64,000 nt of DNA from Pseudomonadota bacterium (lineage in GTDB: Bacteria; Chloroflexota; UBA5177): positions 22,121 through 86,120 of the forward strand of contig JAJPIP010000035.1 of assembly GCA_021324655.1 (NCBI GenBank). The letters run 5' to 3'. Within the stretch, counting starts at the first letter, position 1. The number at the start of each line of letters is the position of its first letter. The notes beneath the pieces are model-generated. The model had not been told where the DNA came from, did no database searches, and saw only the letters and a list, made by a program, of their open reading frames with translations. Position numbers and translations under genes: made by a program. Positions 43,894 to 53,390 of the stretch are shown here, one piece after another.

Positions 43894-46800
43894 TCAGCCC
43901 CAGATATCCGGCCGGTAGCGGTTCTCGGCCTCCATCCGCGCCATGTAGGCTTCGGCCCCTCCAGCCGTCAGTTGGCCTTGCTCGGCGAAGGTATTGACGA
44001 AGGCAGCCCGGACATCGTCCCGCATCGTCTGCGACCCACAGACGTAGATATAGGCACCTTCCTGAACGAGTGTCCAGATCAGTGCCCCTTGCTCGACGAT
44101 GCGATGCTGCACATACTCGCGCTTGCCTGGTACCTCGCGCGACATGGCGACGTGCAAGTGGTCAAGAACTCCCTCCGCCACGAACTGCTCGATCTCCTCG
44201 CGATAGATGTAGTCGAGCTTGCTGGACCGAATACCGTTGAAGAGCACGGCCGGACCCAGCGGGATGCCGGAGCGTTTCATGGCCAGGCGCTCCCAGAGAA
44301 AGGCGTGCATGGGCGCGTAGCCGGTGCCGGCCGAAACGAAGATCATCGGCTTGGTCACGTCTTCCTGGAGGTGGAAGCCCTCCGCTCGATCCAGGAACAC
44401 GTTCACGCGATCGCCCTCACGCAGACTGTGGACGTAGTGAGAACTCATCCCGGTAAAGACGCGCCCCTGAATGCCGGGAACCGGAGTGATATGGGCACCG
44501 ACCGAAATGTGCGCCACGGTATTGCCGTGGATGCGAGGACTCGAGCTCGTGGAGTAGTAGCGCGGCCGGAGTGGTTGCGCCACTTGCAGGAAATCGAAAA
44601 TGTTGATCGTGCAGGATTGAAATTCGTCGAGTAGGTGCAGCACGTTGTAGCCACCGGCACGAATAGCCGTCCGGAGCGTTGAATCGGAACCGTCCGGGTT
44701 CATCAGGATGCTCTTGATCTCCTCAAGCTTTTGCCGCTCGTCCGGCTCGAGCGCCTTGGAGAGTAGCAAGTCGACGAACGGAACAGTCGGCATCGACGTG
44801 ATGTCGACCAGACAGGTAAGGACGTTGCGCACCTGCAGCGGAACTCCCTTGGGGACGGCGCGGACTTTCATGCTTCTGGGAACGGAAAAGACCCCATCGA
44901 GGGCCGCGCCCAGGTGCTGCGCCAGTCTCTCTACTACTTCCTCGTCGTTTTTTGGACAGACGCCGAGGTGGTCTCCGGCCGTGTAGGTGAATCCGGGGGG
45001 CAGACTGACCTCAAGGTGACGTGTCCGCGATGGCGACTCGGGCGCCTGAAGCTCACGGCAGACGAGGGCGCGCACTTCCGAGGCGATGATCCCGACAGCG
45101 TTGGTGAGGATCGTCGGGGCCACAATCTGACCGTCCAGCGAGAGGGTCATGGCGGTATTCGAGTCAGTGGCAGTGAGCGCCTCTTCCGCCGCCTTCTCGG
45201 CAGCAAGGCGTGCGGCCGCGGCATCACTGGGCTGCGCTCCCGAGAGCTCGATCAGCTGCGGCCAGACACGGTCGTTCCACACCGTGTGCGTGTCCTCCCA
45301 GGTCGGCGATCCAACATCACCAAACGCGAAGGAAGCCAACGGCGTGGCGCCTAACTCCTCCAGCCGGCGATGGACATATCGAGGGAAGGCAAGGAAGGCG
45401 TTCCACTGACTGTTACCCAAACCCCACACCAGATACCGGCAGTTCTTCCAGGTCTCGCAGCCCGGTTCCGTTTGCTCCAGCCACGCCTTGAAAGCGATGG
45501 CGTTACCAGGAGGGTTCCCGGTGTAGGTAGCAGTCATGATGATCAGCAGCCAGGGCTGGGTGCGCTCCGTCAGGTTGACTAGATCGTCCAGGTTGATGAC
45601 CTCGCTGGTGTACCCGTAGATGCGGCTGCGGTCCGCAAATCGCTCCGCGAGCTCTTTACTGGTCCCAAAGTTACTCCCGTACGCAATGACCAGGTGACGG
45701 AAAGGGCTCGCCTCCGGGATCTCGGAGGGACGGTCCCACGAGCGATCACGGCCCGTCTCAGCGGCCGCATTGGCGACCGCTCGGCTCTTGCGCTCAGCGA
45801 GCGCGCTCCGTCGCTGCTCGGCGTCTTCTCGCGGCAGCCGGATGATCGGGACACTCACCGGCTTGGTGGTGGCAGCCGTGTTCTTGACAACTCTCCCGCC
45901 GGGGGCGAGGCGCATCCGGTAACGGTTATACATCTCGAACAAGATGACGCGCAGCATCATGAACGTCACTTCTTGCGCCATACACTGCCGTGATCCCACC
46001 GAGAAGGGGATGAAGGCGTGACGAGGCCGTTCGACCACCTTCTCCATGGCGAACTGGTCCGGATCGAACTCATCTGCCTTCGGTCCCCAGTAGCGGGGAT
46101 CACGTTGTGCCGCCAGAGACCCAATCAGGATGATGTCGTCTTTGCGGATGCGATACCGGCCCAGCATTCCGTCCTTGAGGCTGCGGCGAATCGTGACCGG
46201 CATGGGCGGATAGATGCGTAGAGTCTCCTTGATGACCTGCGTCATGTACGGGAGCGCCATGAGGTCGGTGTATTGCAGTTCGTACTCCGGGTCTCCCCCG
46301 GTAATCGAATCGATCTCTGCGATGAGTTTCTCCTCGACATCCGGATGGGTAGCGAGAACGTAGCCCAACCATGCACCGATGATCGAGGGGCCGTTGAAGC
46401 CATTGGAGAGGTGCATCAGAATCTGATCGCGAATGGTGGCTGGGTCGAGATGTTCCCCTGACTCCGGATCGGGGACGGTGATGAGACGGGTCAGCAGGTC
46501 AGTTTGGTGACCCAACGGACAGGTATTGAGCCGGCCCTGGACGATGGCTTCAGCTGTTGAGAACAGCACCTTTCCATCCTGCCGGTACTTCCGCTTGCGC
46601 CTGCGTTTCGATGGTCCCGAGAGGAGAGTGAAGTCGGGCCGGGGCTCGACGATCCGTCTGATGCTCTCCTTCGTGCTGTCCGGCACCGCCCTCGCGAAGG
46701 CGCTCGGTCCGGGGTTTTCCTCCAGGAGGCCAAAGTCATAGTTACAGGCACCGCGGCCGGAGACCTCGAGCGCGTACCGCTCCATCCAGTCCTTCAGATC

Positions 46801-48018
46801 GAGCGGTGCATCGTCGGGCATGCTCTCCCAGGTGTCGATCATCCTCTTGGCCAGCTCTCTCATGCGTTCGAACTGCGTTTTTTGATGGGCCGGCGCGTAC
46901 CAGGGCAGCATGACGCGGCGTACGCGGTTGTAATACTCGCTGTCGCTGACGATCGAGATTCCACCGCCACGTGAGCCCGCCAGCTGGTCGAAGAAGTTGA
47001 TATCTTCAACTCGTTTCCCGTACTGCTCTTCGTTCGACGCGATCTCATCGAGCAGGTCAGGGTCGGAGACCATCACCAACCGCCACTTCTTGGTCGGGAT
47101 ACCGACCGCGTAGATGTGACCGAAGCGGCGGTAATACTCCAACTGCGTATCGTTGTCGTTGAGAATGTCGAAATTAGCGAAGCGCTCACCCTTCGGAACC
47201 AGCCACCGCACGGCCCACGGAATCTCCAGTGGGCCTTCCTCTGCGGCCTCGGGGGCGGCCGAACTTGCCGCCGGATGGTGCTGCTTCAGGGAGGCGGAGG
47301 TCAGGGTGGGCGAGCCGACACGAACAGGCGGCGTTGAGCCTTCTTTGAGGCGGCCGACCTTGAACGTTTGGGCCAGCTTCCAGGCCTCGTCGGAGTGGCC
47401 CGCCTTGTTGAATGCCTGACTGGCGTCGTGCCCGTAGGTCTGGATATAGACCTCGGCGCCGCCCGGGTGGTGGTAGATCCACTCGCTGACGTCATAGACG
47501 CCGCCCCACATGACGATCCAGTAGTCACCCGGCTTGTCATGACGGAGAATCTCGTCCCAGTCGTACTCCGGAAGCCGGCGCGTGTCGTCGGGGGCATCCT
47601 CCGGCGCGGCCAGAGGACGGAGCTTTGGGCCCGCCTGATGTTCTCCCGGACCACGTCGACGCGGCCCATCCGGAACCGTCATGGTGGGACGTGGCGGGCC
47701 GGGCGGTGGCGTCGAGCCCGCTCTCACCACACCGATTCTGAAGGAGTGGGTCAGCAGCTGCGCTTCGGCAGTATGCCCGATGGACTCAAAGAGTTCGGTA
47801 ACGTCCTGTCCCCAGGCACCGATCAGAATCTCGGCGCCGCCGGGATGGCGGTACATCCATTCGCTGACGTCGTAGACGCCCCCTCGAAACACGATCCAGA
47901 AGTCGCCGCTCTTATCGTGACGAAGGATTTGTTCCCAGTCGTACTGGGGGAGATCAGGCGATGAAAGTGTGCCACGGACGTCGCCTGTTTCCTCTACCCG
48001 ATCCAATGTCGAAGCCAT
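43894..48018 (-). CDS. Cytochrome b5 - cytochrome b5 - P450 - diflavin reductase fusion
   Basis: 1374 residues. Two cytochrome b5 domains come first, at about 24-98 (axial His58 in HPGG, His82) and 150-224 (His184 in HPGG, His208). A P450 domain spans about 264-732, with the K-helix ETLR at 598-601 and the heme-thiolate motif FSVGSRQC at 672-679 (Cys679). An FMN flavodoxin domain spans about 774-925 (YGSNFGTS, ATYTGNPPGNA). FAD and NADPH domains span about 960-1374 (RYYS at 1153-1156, GTGYAP, CGSQTMRDDV, terminal DIWG). It is therefore a self-sufficient CYP102-like monooxygenase with two added b5 units. The I-helix reads SNGFNGPS (538-545), so the usual acid and Thr of oxygen activation are Asn542 and Gly543. 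A basic KRRRKRK lies at 471-477. No membrane anchor. Substrate unknown. Confidence 0.93.
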   Translation of the reverse strand: MASTLDRVEETGDVRGTLSSPDLPQYDWEQILRHDKSGDFWIVFRGGVYDVSEWMYRHPGGAEILIGAWGQDVTELFESIGHTAEAQLLTHSFRIGVVRAGSTPPPGPPRPTMTVPDGPRRRGPGEHQAGPKLRPLAAPEDAPDDTRRLPEYDWDEILRHDKPGDYWIVMWGGVYDVSEWIYHHPGGAEVYIQTYGHDASQAFNKAGHSDEAWKLAQTFKVGRLKEGSTPPVRVGSPTLTSASLKQHHPAASSAAPEAAEEGPLEIPWAVRWLVPKGERFANFDILNDNDTQLEYYRRFGHIYAVGIPTKKWRLVMVSDPDLLDEIASNEEQYGKRVEDINFFDQLAGSRGGGISIVSDSEYYNRVRRVMLPWYAPAHQKTQFERMRELAKRMIDTWESMPDDAPLDLKDWMERYALEVSGRGACNYDFGLLEENPGPSAFARAVPDSTKESIRRIVEPRPDFTLLSGPSKRRRKRKYRQDGKVLFSTAEAIVQGRLNTCPLGHQTDLLTRLITVPDPESGEHLDPATIRDQILMHLSNGFNGPSIIGAWLGYVLATHPDVEEKLIAEIDSITGGDPEYELQYTDLMALPYMTQVIKETLRIYPPMPVTIRRSLKDGMLGRYRIRKDDIILIGSLAAQRDPRYWGPKADEFDPDQFAMEKVVERPRHAFIPFSVGSRQCMAQEVTFMMLRVILFEMYNRYRMRLAPGGRVVKNTAATTKPVSVPIIRLPREDAEQRRSALAERKSRAVANAAAETGRDRSWDRPSEIPEASPFRHLVIAYGSNFGTSKELAERFADRSRIYGYTSEVINLDDLVNLTERTQPWLLIIMTATYTGNPPGNAIAFKAWLEQTEPGCETWKNCRYLVWGLGNSQWNAFLAFPRYVHRRLEELGATPLASFAFGDVGSPTWEDTHTVWNDRVWPQLIELSGAQPSDAAAARLAAEKAAEEALTATDSNTAMTLSLDGQIVAPTILTNAVGIIASEVRALVCRELQAPESPSRTRHLEVSLPPGFTYTAGDHLGVCPKNDEEVVERLAQHLGAALDGVFSVPRSMKVRAVPKGVPLQVRNVLTCLVDITSMPTVPFVDLLLSKALEPDERQKLEEIKSILMNPDGSDSTLRTAIRAGGYNVLHLLDEFQSCTINIFDFLQVAQPLRPRYYSTSSSPRIHGNTVAHISVGAHITPVPGIQGRVFTGMSSHYVHSLREGDRVNVFLDRAEGFHLQEDVTKPMIFVSAGTGYAPMHAFLWERLAMKRSGIPLGPAVLFNGIRSSKLDYIYREEIEQFVAEGVLDHLHVAMSREVPGKREYVQHRIVEQGALIWTLVQEGAYIYVCGSQTMRDDVRAAFVNTFAEQGQLTAGGAEAYMARMEAENRYRPDIWG

Positions 48019-48113
48019 GCCGCGAATATCTCCCCGTCCACGCGCCCAATGAAGAAGTCGCGCCTACTGTCTTCCGGTACGACCCGTCCCCAGGTTTCCT
48101 GACACCGAGTTGT

Positions 48114-48132
48114 GAGTTCTCGAAATGAACTC
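48114..48132. promoter_or_regulatory. Inverted repeat upstream of the P450 fusion
   Basis: GAGTTC-TCGAAAT-GAACTC, perfect 6-bp arms with a 7-base spacer, 96 bases before the P450 start. Its position suits a repressor or activator site. The rest of 48019-48300 holds no gene. Confidence 0.35.
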
Positions 48133-48240
48133 CGTCGACAGACGTCGGCGCGAATAAGACATTTTGGTCGCGATTTTAGCAGCTTCTACGTCGGCTGAGC
48201 AAACATTGTACGGGTTTAGCGCATGCCGTACGGGCGTCTC

Positions 48241-48262
48241 CCTCTTCTCATCCTGGACTAAT
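48241..48262. repeat. 22-bp direct repeat, copy B
   Basis: Matches copy A (43538-43559) at 20 of 22 bases. This copy also begins a small inverted repeat, CCTGGA-ctaa-TCCAGG, at 48252-48267. It lies 39 bases before the 52-residue plus-strand gene. Confidence 0.55.
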
Positions 48263-48300
48263 CCAGGCTCGCTACGCTGGCAACAGGGAGAGACATCACC

Positions 48301-48459
48301 ATGTACATCTTGCGCATCATCGGGCCGCGCGGCAGCACCCTGGCCCGGCATCATCTTGACAACCGCCACGATCTGGACGCGCTCTGCTCCGTCTACCGAG
48401 CGATGGGATACAAGCCGGAGGCACTGGTCGTCGAGTTGCCCACGGCACAAGCAGCGTAA
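48301..48459 (+). CDS. Hypothetical 52-residue protein
   Basis: ATG at 48301, TAA at 48457-48459; the sequence begins MYILRIIGPRGSTLARHHLD and ends ELPTAQAA. It reads as a short beta-alpha unit with alternating hydrophobics. The GGGAGAG upstream is spaced slightly far. No family recognised. It converges with the 3D-domain protein gene. Confidence 0.45.
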   Translation: MYILRIIGPRGSTLARHHLDNRHDLDALCSVYRAMGYKPEALVVELPTAQAA

Positions 48460-49002
48460 TCAGCTGTAGACTGCGACCTTGAACCACCCCGTCGGCGTGC
48501 TGTAGCAGACCGGGCTCCAGACGTCGAAGTCGTTCCAGGCGTGGTAGCCGCCGAAGCGGTCTTCCACCACGCCCTGCATGCCGAGCACCGGGATGTAGAC
48601 GCGCGTTCCGAACGGGTAGTAGTCGTTGGCCAGCATGCCGTAGAACACCGGGCGGCCGCTGGCGGAGAGCCAGCCCGCCGTCCCGGGACAGTATGAGGTC
48701 AGGAATGCCCAGATCCAGGTGCCGTTGGGAACCCGCGACTGGCGGCGTGGGTGATGGTGCCGTTTCCGCGGCACGGTGAGCGTCGGGACCGGCACCGGTG
48801 TGCCGGCGGGGACCGCCACGGTCGGGACGACGGGAGTAGCAGTCGCCACCGCTGCCGTGTCGGCGCGGTTGGTATCTGTGTTGGGCTGCGCCAGAGCGCT
48901 CTGCGACCCGCCGGCGATAAGAAGGACAGCGAGGAGAACGACCGTCGTCGCTCTCGCAGGAGAAGCGGGCCGCGACGTCGGTTGCCGTCGCACAATTTCC
49001 AC
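48460..49002 (-). CDS. Exported 3D-domain (RlpA-like) protein
   Basis: 180 residues with an N-terminal signal or anchor helix (TTVVLLAVLLIAGGSQSALA). A Pro/Val/Thr-rich spacer of about 40 residues follows, then a double-psi beta-barrel 3D domain: FLTSYCPGTAGWLSASGRPV, YYPFGTRVYIPVLGMQGVVEDRFGG, NDFDVWSP. The conserved Asp residues of the 3D fold are present. Such domains cleave or bind peptidoglycan. Convergent with the 52-residue gene. Confidence 0.8.
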   Translation of the reverse strand: MEIVRRQPTSRPASPARATTVVLLAVLLIAGGSQSALAQPNTDTNRADTAAVATATPVVPTVAVPAGTPVPVPTLTVPRKRHHHPRRQSRVPNGTWIWAFLTSYCPGTAGWLSASGRPVFYGMLANDYYPFGTRVYIPVLGMQGVVEDRFGGYHAWNDFDVWSPVCYSTPTGWFKVAVYS

Positions 49003-49157
49003 TATGCCGATGGCTTCGCGACACTGTCAAATGACCGGACCGGATACATTGTGCAGGCGAAACCTCACGCGACATTCGGCACGCGGCAAGGTCGAACAAA
49101 GTCTGCGGTGGGCCTGTGCTATGGTCGAAACGGAGACCCCGCGAGGGAAGGATTGAC

Positions 49158-49985
49158 ATGCCGGCGCCGCGCGCCGAGGCGCTACTCACCCAGTGGAACT
49201 GGGATCCCAGCCTGATCCTCGGTATCCTGGCGCTGGCAGCGGGCTACGCCTATGCGGTTGGGCCATACCGCCGGCGCCGCGATCTTCCACCCGCCGGTGG
49301 CGGCCGGATTGCCGCCTTTGCCGCCGCGGAGCTCCTGCTCGTCTTCGCGCTGATCTCCCCGCTCGATGCCGTCGGGGATGAGTCGCTCTTCAGCGCCCAC
49401 ATGGTGCAGCATCTTCTGCTGGCCGCCCTCTGGCCGGTCCTGATTCTGGTGGCGCTGACGCCCTGGATGGTGCGCCCGGTATTCACCGGGCCACTGCGGG
49501 GGCCGTTCCGGTTCCTCACCCACCCGGTCGCTGCCATTGCCCTCTTCAACCTGGACATCTACCTCTGGCACTTCCCGTATCTCTACGACCTCACCCTGCA
49601 GAACGAGGGGATCCACATCCTCGAGCACCTGACGTTCATGGCCTTCGGCCTTCTCAATTTCTGGCCGATCCTCAGTCCCATCGTCGAGCAGCGCCTGAGC
49701 TACCCGCTTCAGGTCTTGTACCTGTTTGCGGACGGCATGTTTATGATGGTGTTGGGAATCGTCTTCACGTTCTCTCCGCTCGTCTTCTATACCCCCTATG
49801 TCTCAGCTCCTCGGTTGTGGGGCATCTCGCCGCTGAGCGATCAGCAGTTGGGCGGCCTCATCATGTGGTACCCCGGTAATCTTCCTTACGGCGTTCTGCT
49901 CGTTTCCGCCTTCTACCGTTGGTTCGACGGCCGCGAGGTGGGGGCGGGAATCCAATCTCCTACAATTGATCCTCACCTCCCCTAG
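49158..49985 (+). CDS. ctaG: Cytochrome c oxidase assembly protein, CtaG type (caa3)
   Basis: 275 residues, about seven membrane helices, of the Bacillus-type CtaG family rather than the Cox11 type. His-containing helices are SAHMVQHLLLAALWPVLIL and DIYLWHFPYLYDLTL. It helps deliver copper to, or mature, the caa3 oxidase encoded just downstream. The ATG at 49158 has an AAGG site. First gene of the respiratory cluster. Confidence 0.88.
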   Translation: MPAPRAEALLTQWNWDPSLILGILALAAGYAYAVGPYRRRRDLPPAGGGRIAAFAAAELLLVFALISPLDAVGDESLFSAHMVQHLLLAALWPVLILVALTPWMVRPVFTGPLRGPFRFLTHPVAAIALFNLDIYLWHFPYLYDLTLQNEGIHILEHLTFMAFGLLNFWPILSPIVEQRLSYPLQVLYLFADGMFMMVLGIVFTFSPLVFYTPYVSAPRLWGISPLSDQQLGGLIMWYPGNLPYGVLLVSAFYRWFDGREVGAGIQSPTIDPHLP

Positions 49986-50008
49986 GGGAAGAGAGGACGG
50001 AGGACGGG

Positions 50009-51085
50009 ATGTCTTCGTTTGTCAGCCGCCCCAGGATCTCTCCTCGCCTGCTGATCACCGTCGGCGTGGCGCTGGCCCTCGTGCTCCTGGCGCTGCTGCC
50101 CGAGACCGCTCTCGCCAGCGCGCCGCGGCCTAACTGGAACCCCGGCCCGCCCTGGGCGCCGCTCGATCCCAAGTCGCCCGAGATGCACATGATCTCCAAT
50201 CTCTTCTGGATCATGCTCGTGCTCTCCGGGATCGTCTTCATCGGCGTTTTCGGCGCGCTGATCATCTCAATCGTTCGGTTTTCCGCAGGGCCCAATGCGG
50301 CTCCGGGGCCGCAGATCTACGGGAACCGCATCGTCGAGATCAGCTGGACCGCTATCCCTTTCCTGATCCTGATCGGCGCCTTTATCATCACCGCCAAGTA
50401 CATCCACGACATCAACACCTCGCAGGCTGCCGGCCCGCCGCTCAATATCATTGCGCGGGGGCACCAGTGGTGGTGGGAGTTCTACTACCCCAGCCTCGGG
50501 GTGGTGACCGCCAATGAGGTGCATGTCCCGGCCGGCGTTCCTCTCCACTTCCATGTCGAGTCGGCCGATGTCATCCACTCCTTCTGGGCGCCGCAGCTGC
50601 AGCGGCAGATCGACGCCAACCCGGGTCAGGACAACGCCGTCTTCGTGACGATGCCCGAGACCGGTGTCTACGGCGGCGCGTGCTATGAGTACTGTGGTGA
50701 CGCTCACGCCTGGATGAAGTTCGAGGTGATTGTGCAGACCCCACACGACTTCGCCCTGTGGGTCAAGCACCAGAAGTCGCCGCCCGCCGCGCCTTCTAAC
50801 AGCCTCATCGCCCTGGGGCGGACCGTCTTCATGACCCACACCTGTATCAAATGTCACACCATCACCGGTGTCCCCGGAGCGAGCGGCTCGGTCGGCCCCA
50901 ACCTGACGCACGTGGGAAGTCGCTGGGCCATCGCCGCCGGAGCCCTGCCGGTTTCGGTTCCGACCGTCATGATGTGGATTCACGATCCCAACGCCTATAA
51001 GCCCGGCGTGCTCATGCCCGGCTATCCGCTCCTGAGCCAGAAGGACCTGCGTGCCCTGGCTACCTATCTCGTCAGCTTGAAGTAG
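50009..51085 (+). CDS. coxB: Cytochrome c oxidase subunit II with fused cytochrome c
   Basis: 358 residues. A signal or anchor is followed by one or two helices. The CuA domain has ligands His190, Cys225, Glu227, Cys229, His233 and Met236 (GACYEYCGDAHAWM). A C-terminal cytochrome c domain has the CIKCH heme site (Cys279, Cys282, His283) and Met336. This is the caa3 arrangement, in which the electron donor cytochrome is built into the oxidase. It has a strong GGAGG site and is followed 9 bases later by coxAC. Confidence 0.94.
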   Translation: MSSFVSRPRISPRLLITVGVALALVLLALLPETALASAPRPNWNPGPPWAPLDPKSPEMHMISNLFWIMLVLSGIVFIGVFGALIISIVRFSAGPNAAPGPQIYGNRIVEISWTAIPFLILIGAFIITAKYIHDINTSQAAGPPLNIIARGHQWWWEFYYPSLGVVTANEVHVPAGVPLHFHVESADVIHSFWAPQLQRQIDANPGQDNAVFVTMPETGVYGGACYEYCGDAHAWMKFEVIVQTPHDFALWVKHQKSPPAAPSNSLIALGRTVFMTHTCIKCHTITGVPGASGSVGPNLTHVGSRWAIAAGALPVSVPTVMMWIHDPNAYKPGVLMPGYPLLSQKDLRALATYLVSLK

Positions 51086-51094
51086 AGGGAGTCC

Positions 51095-53386
51095 ATGGCA
51101 ACCAGCGCTCTTGAGGAGATCCGCGCTCACCCGTTACCGCGGGTGACCAGTTCCGAAGGCTTCCTGGCCTGGCTCAAAACCACCGATCACAAGTTGATCG
51201 GCATCATGTACCTGCTGTTTGTGGCCTTCTTCTTCGTCCTCGGTGGGTTCGAAGCGCTCCTCATGCGCTGGCAGCTCGCCGTGCCCCAGAACAACGTCAT
51301 CTCGGCGCAGGTCTTTAACCAGCTCTTCACCATGCACGGCGTGACGATGATTTTCCTGGTCGTCATGCCGGCGCTCATCGGGTTCGCCAATTACTTTGTG
51401 CCGATCATGATCGGTTACCGCGACATGGCGTTCCCGCGCCTGAACGCGATGAGCCTCTGGCTCCTGCTCTTCGGTGGGCTCCTCCTCTATTTCAGCGTGC
51501 TGCAGGGCAGCATGCCGGCCACCGGCTGGTTCGCCTATGCCAACCTGTGGGAGCAGCCCTACACCATGAACAACGGCCCGGTCTTCTGGGCCGCGGGACT
51601 CACCGTGCTGGGCGCCGGCTCGATCGCCACCTCCCTGAACCTGATCGTCACCATCATCGCCTACCGCTGTCCCGGCATGACGCTCAACCGGATGCCGCTC
51701 TTCGTCTGGATGGTGCTGGTCAACTCCTTCCTCATCATCTGGGCCATGCCCTTCCTGACGGCCGATTCGATCCTGCTCCTCTTCGACCGCTTCCTGGGCA
51801 CGCACTTCTTCGTCTGGCAGCAGGGCGGCAACGTCGTGATGTGGCAGCACCTCTTCTGGGGCTTCGGCCATCCCGAGGTGTACATCATGATCCTCCCGGC
51901 CTTCGGCATGATCTCCGAGATCATCCCGGTGTTCTCACGGAAGCCGCTCTTCGGCTACACCTTCGTGGCCTTCTCCGGCGTGGCGATCGGCTTCATCTCC
52001 TTCATCGTGTGGGCGCACCACATGTTCACCGTCGGCTTGAGCGAGACCGAGCAGGCCTTCTTCGCCGCCACCAGCATGATCATCGCCGTGCCGACCGGCG
52101 TGAAGATCTTCAACTGGCTGGGCACGATGTGGGGCGGACGCATCTGGTGGACAACCTCCATGAAGTTTGCCGCCGCCTTCATCATCGAGTTCACCATCGG
52201 CGGCATCTCCGGCATCATGTTCTCCGTTGTGCCGCTCGACTACGCCAGCACCGACACCTACTTCGTGGTGGCCCACTTCCACTACGTGCTGTTCGGCGGC
52301 ACCATGTTCATCCTGATGGCCGCGTCGTATTACTGGTTCCCGAAGATCACGGGGCGCATGCTCAACGAGCGACTGGGGACCTGGCACTTCTGGTTGCTGG
52401 TGCTCGGCTTCAACCTGACCTTCTTCCCGCAGCACTTCCTGGATGCCATGCCGCGGCGCGTCTACACCTACACCAACACGGCGTGGGCGATCCCCAACAT
52501 GCTCTCCTCGATCGGGGCGGCCATCCTGTTCGTGGCGTTTGCGATCTTCTTCTATAACATCTGGATCAGCCTGCGGCACGGCAAGGTGGCCGGCCCCAAT
52601 CCGTGGAGCGCATACTCCCTGGAGTGGCTCCTGCCTTCGCCGCCACCCGCCTACGGTTTCACCGAGATCCCGACGGTGCGCAGCCGGCGTCCCCTCTGGG
52701 ATCTGGCACACCCCGACCAGGCCGACTGGCGCTTCGAGCACCACGCACCGGCCCCCGCCATGGCGGCGCCCGTGCCGTCGGGCGGAGGGGCGACAGCTGT
52801 GGCCACGATGCCGCGGCCCGCGGCCCGCCCGGCCGAGCACAAGGGCTTCCAGATCTCGCCGGGGCGCATGCTGGTCCTCTTCTTCATCTCCTCCGAGTCC
52901 ATCTTCTTCGTGTCGCTCATCGTGATGTACTCGGTCTACTCCTTCCACTTCAGCAGCGCTCAGCTCAACATTCCGCGTACCTATTGGTTCAGCCTGGCGC
53001 TGTTCGCGAGTTCCGGAACGATGATCATCGCCGAGAAGTTCCTCGACAAGGGGAACAAGAAGATGTTCAACGCCTGGCTGATCGTGACCATCGCTCTTGG
53101 CCTTACATTCCTCATCGGCCAGGTCACCGAGTACGCCGCCCTCTATCACGACAACGCGACGATCTCCTCGCATGGAGAGTTCGGCACCACCTTCTTCACG
53201 CTGACCGGTTTCCACGGCTTCCACGTGTTCGTGGGGCTCATCGCGCTGACGACGATGCTCTTCCTGTCACGCCGCTGGAAACCGGGGTATGACACGCCAC
53301 TCAAGGGTGTCGGCTACTACTGGCACTTCGTCGACGGCATCTGGGTGTTCATCTTCTCGATCGTGTATCTGCGGACGTTGTTCTAG
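51095..53386 (+). CDS. coxAC: Cytochrome c oxidase subunits I and III, fused
   Basis: 763 residues. Residues 1 to about 545 are subunit I: His81, HPEVY at 259-263 for CuB and the cross-linked Tyr, His308-His309 for CuB, His394 and His396 for the hemes. A Pro/Ala/Gly-rich linker spans about 546-590. Residues 591-763 form a five-helix subunit III (SSESIFFVSLIVMYSVY, FTLTGFHGFHVFVGLI, YYWHFVDGIWVFIF). It pumps protons while reducing O2. CoxA-CoxC fusions occur in several bacterial groups; here the subunit III part lacks the first two helices of the seven-helix form. Confidence 0.93.
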   Translation: MATSALEEIRAHPLPRVTSSEGFLAWLKTTDHKLIGIMYLLFVAFFFVLGGFEALLMRWQLAVPQNNVISAQVFNQLFTMHGVTMIFLVVMPALIGFANYFVPIMIGYRDMAFPRLNAMSLWLLLFGGLLLYFSVLQGSMPATGWFAYANLWEQPYTMNNGPVFWAAGLTVLGAGSIATSLNLIVTIIAYRCPGMTLNRMPLFVWMVLVNSFLIIWAMPFLTADSILLLFDRFLGTHFFVWQQGGNVVMWQHLFWGFGHPEVYIMILPAFGMISEIIPVFSRKPLFGYTFVAFSGVAIGFISFIVWAHHMFTVGLSETEQAFFAATSMIIAVPTGVKIFNWLGTMWGGRIWWTTSMKFAAAFIIEFTIGGISGIMFSVVPLDYASTDTYFVVAHFHYVLFGGTMFILMAASYYWFPKITGRMLNERLGTWHFWLLVLGFNLTFFPQHFLDAMPRRVYTYTNTAWAIPNMLSSIGAAILFVAFAIFFYNIWISLRHGKVAGPNPWSAYSLEWLLPSPPPAYGFTEIPTVRSRRPLWDLAHPDQADWRFEHHAPAPAMAAPVPSGGGATAVATMPRPAARPAEHKGFQISPGRMLVLFFISSESIFFVSLIVMYSVYSFHFSSAQLNIPRTYWFSLALFASSGTMIIAEKFLDKGNKKMFNAWLIVTIALGLTFLIGQVTEYAALYHDNATISSHGEFGTTFFTLTGFHGFHVFVGLIALTTMLFLSRRWKPGYDTPLKGVGYYWHFVDGIWVFIFSIVYLRTLF

Positions 53387-53390
53387 TTGT

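Noticed and set aside
43558..44634. A 358-residue plus-strand frame over the end of the P450 fusion
   Set aside because: Antisense to the reductase domain and to the small membrane gene; no motif and no promoter.
51935..53224. A 429-residue open frame on the minus strand
   Set aside because: Antisense to coxAC, rich in Glu/His/Arg, with no recognisable motif.
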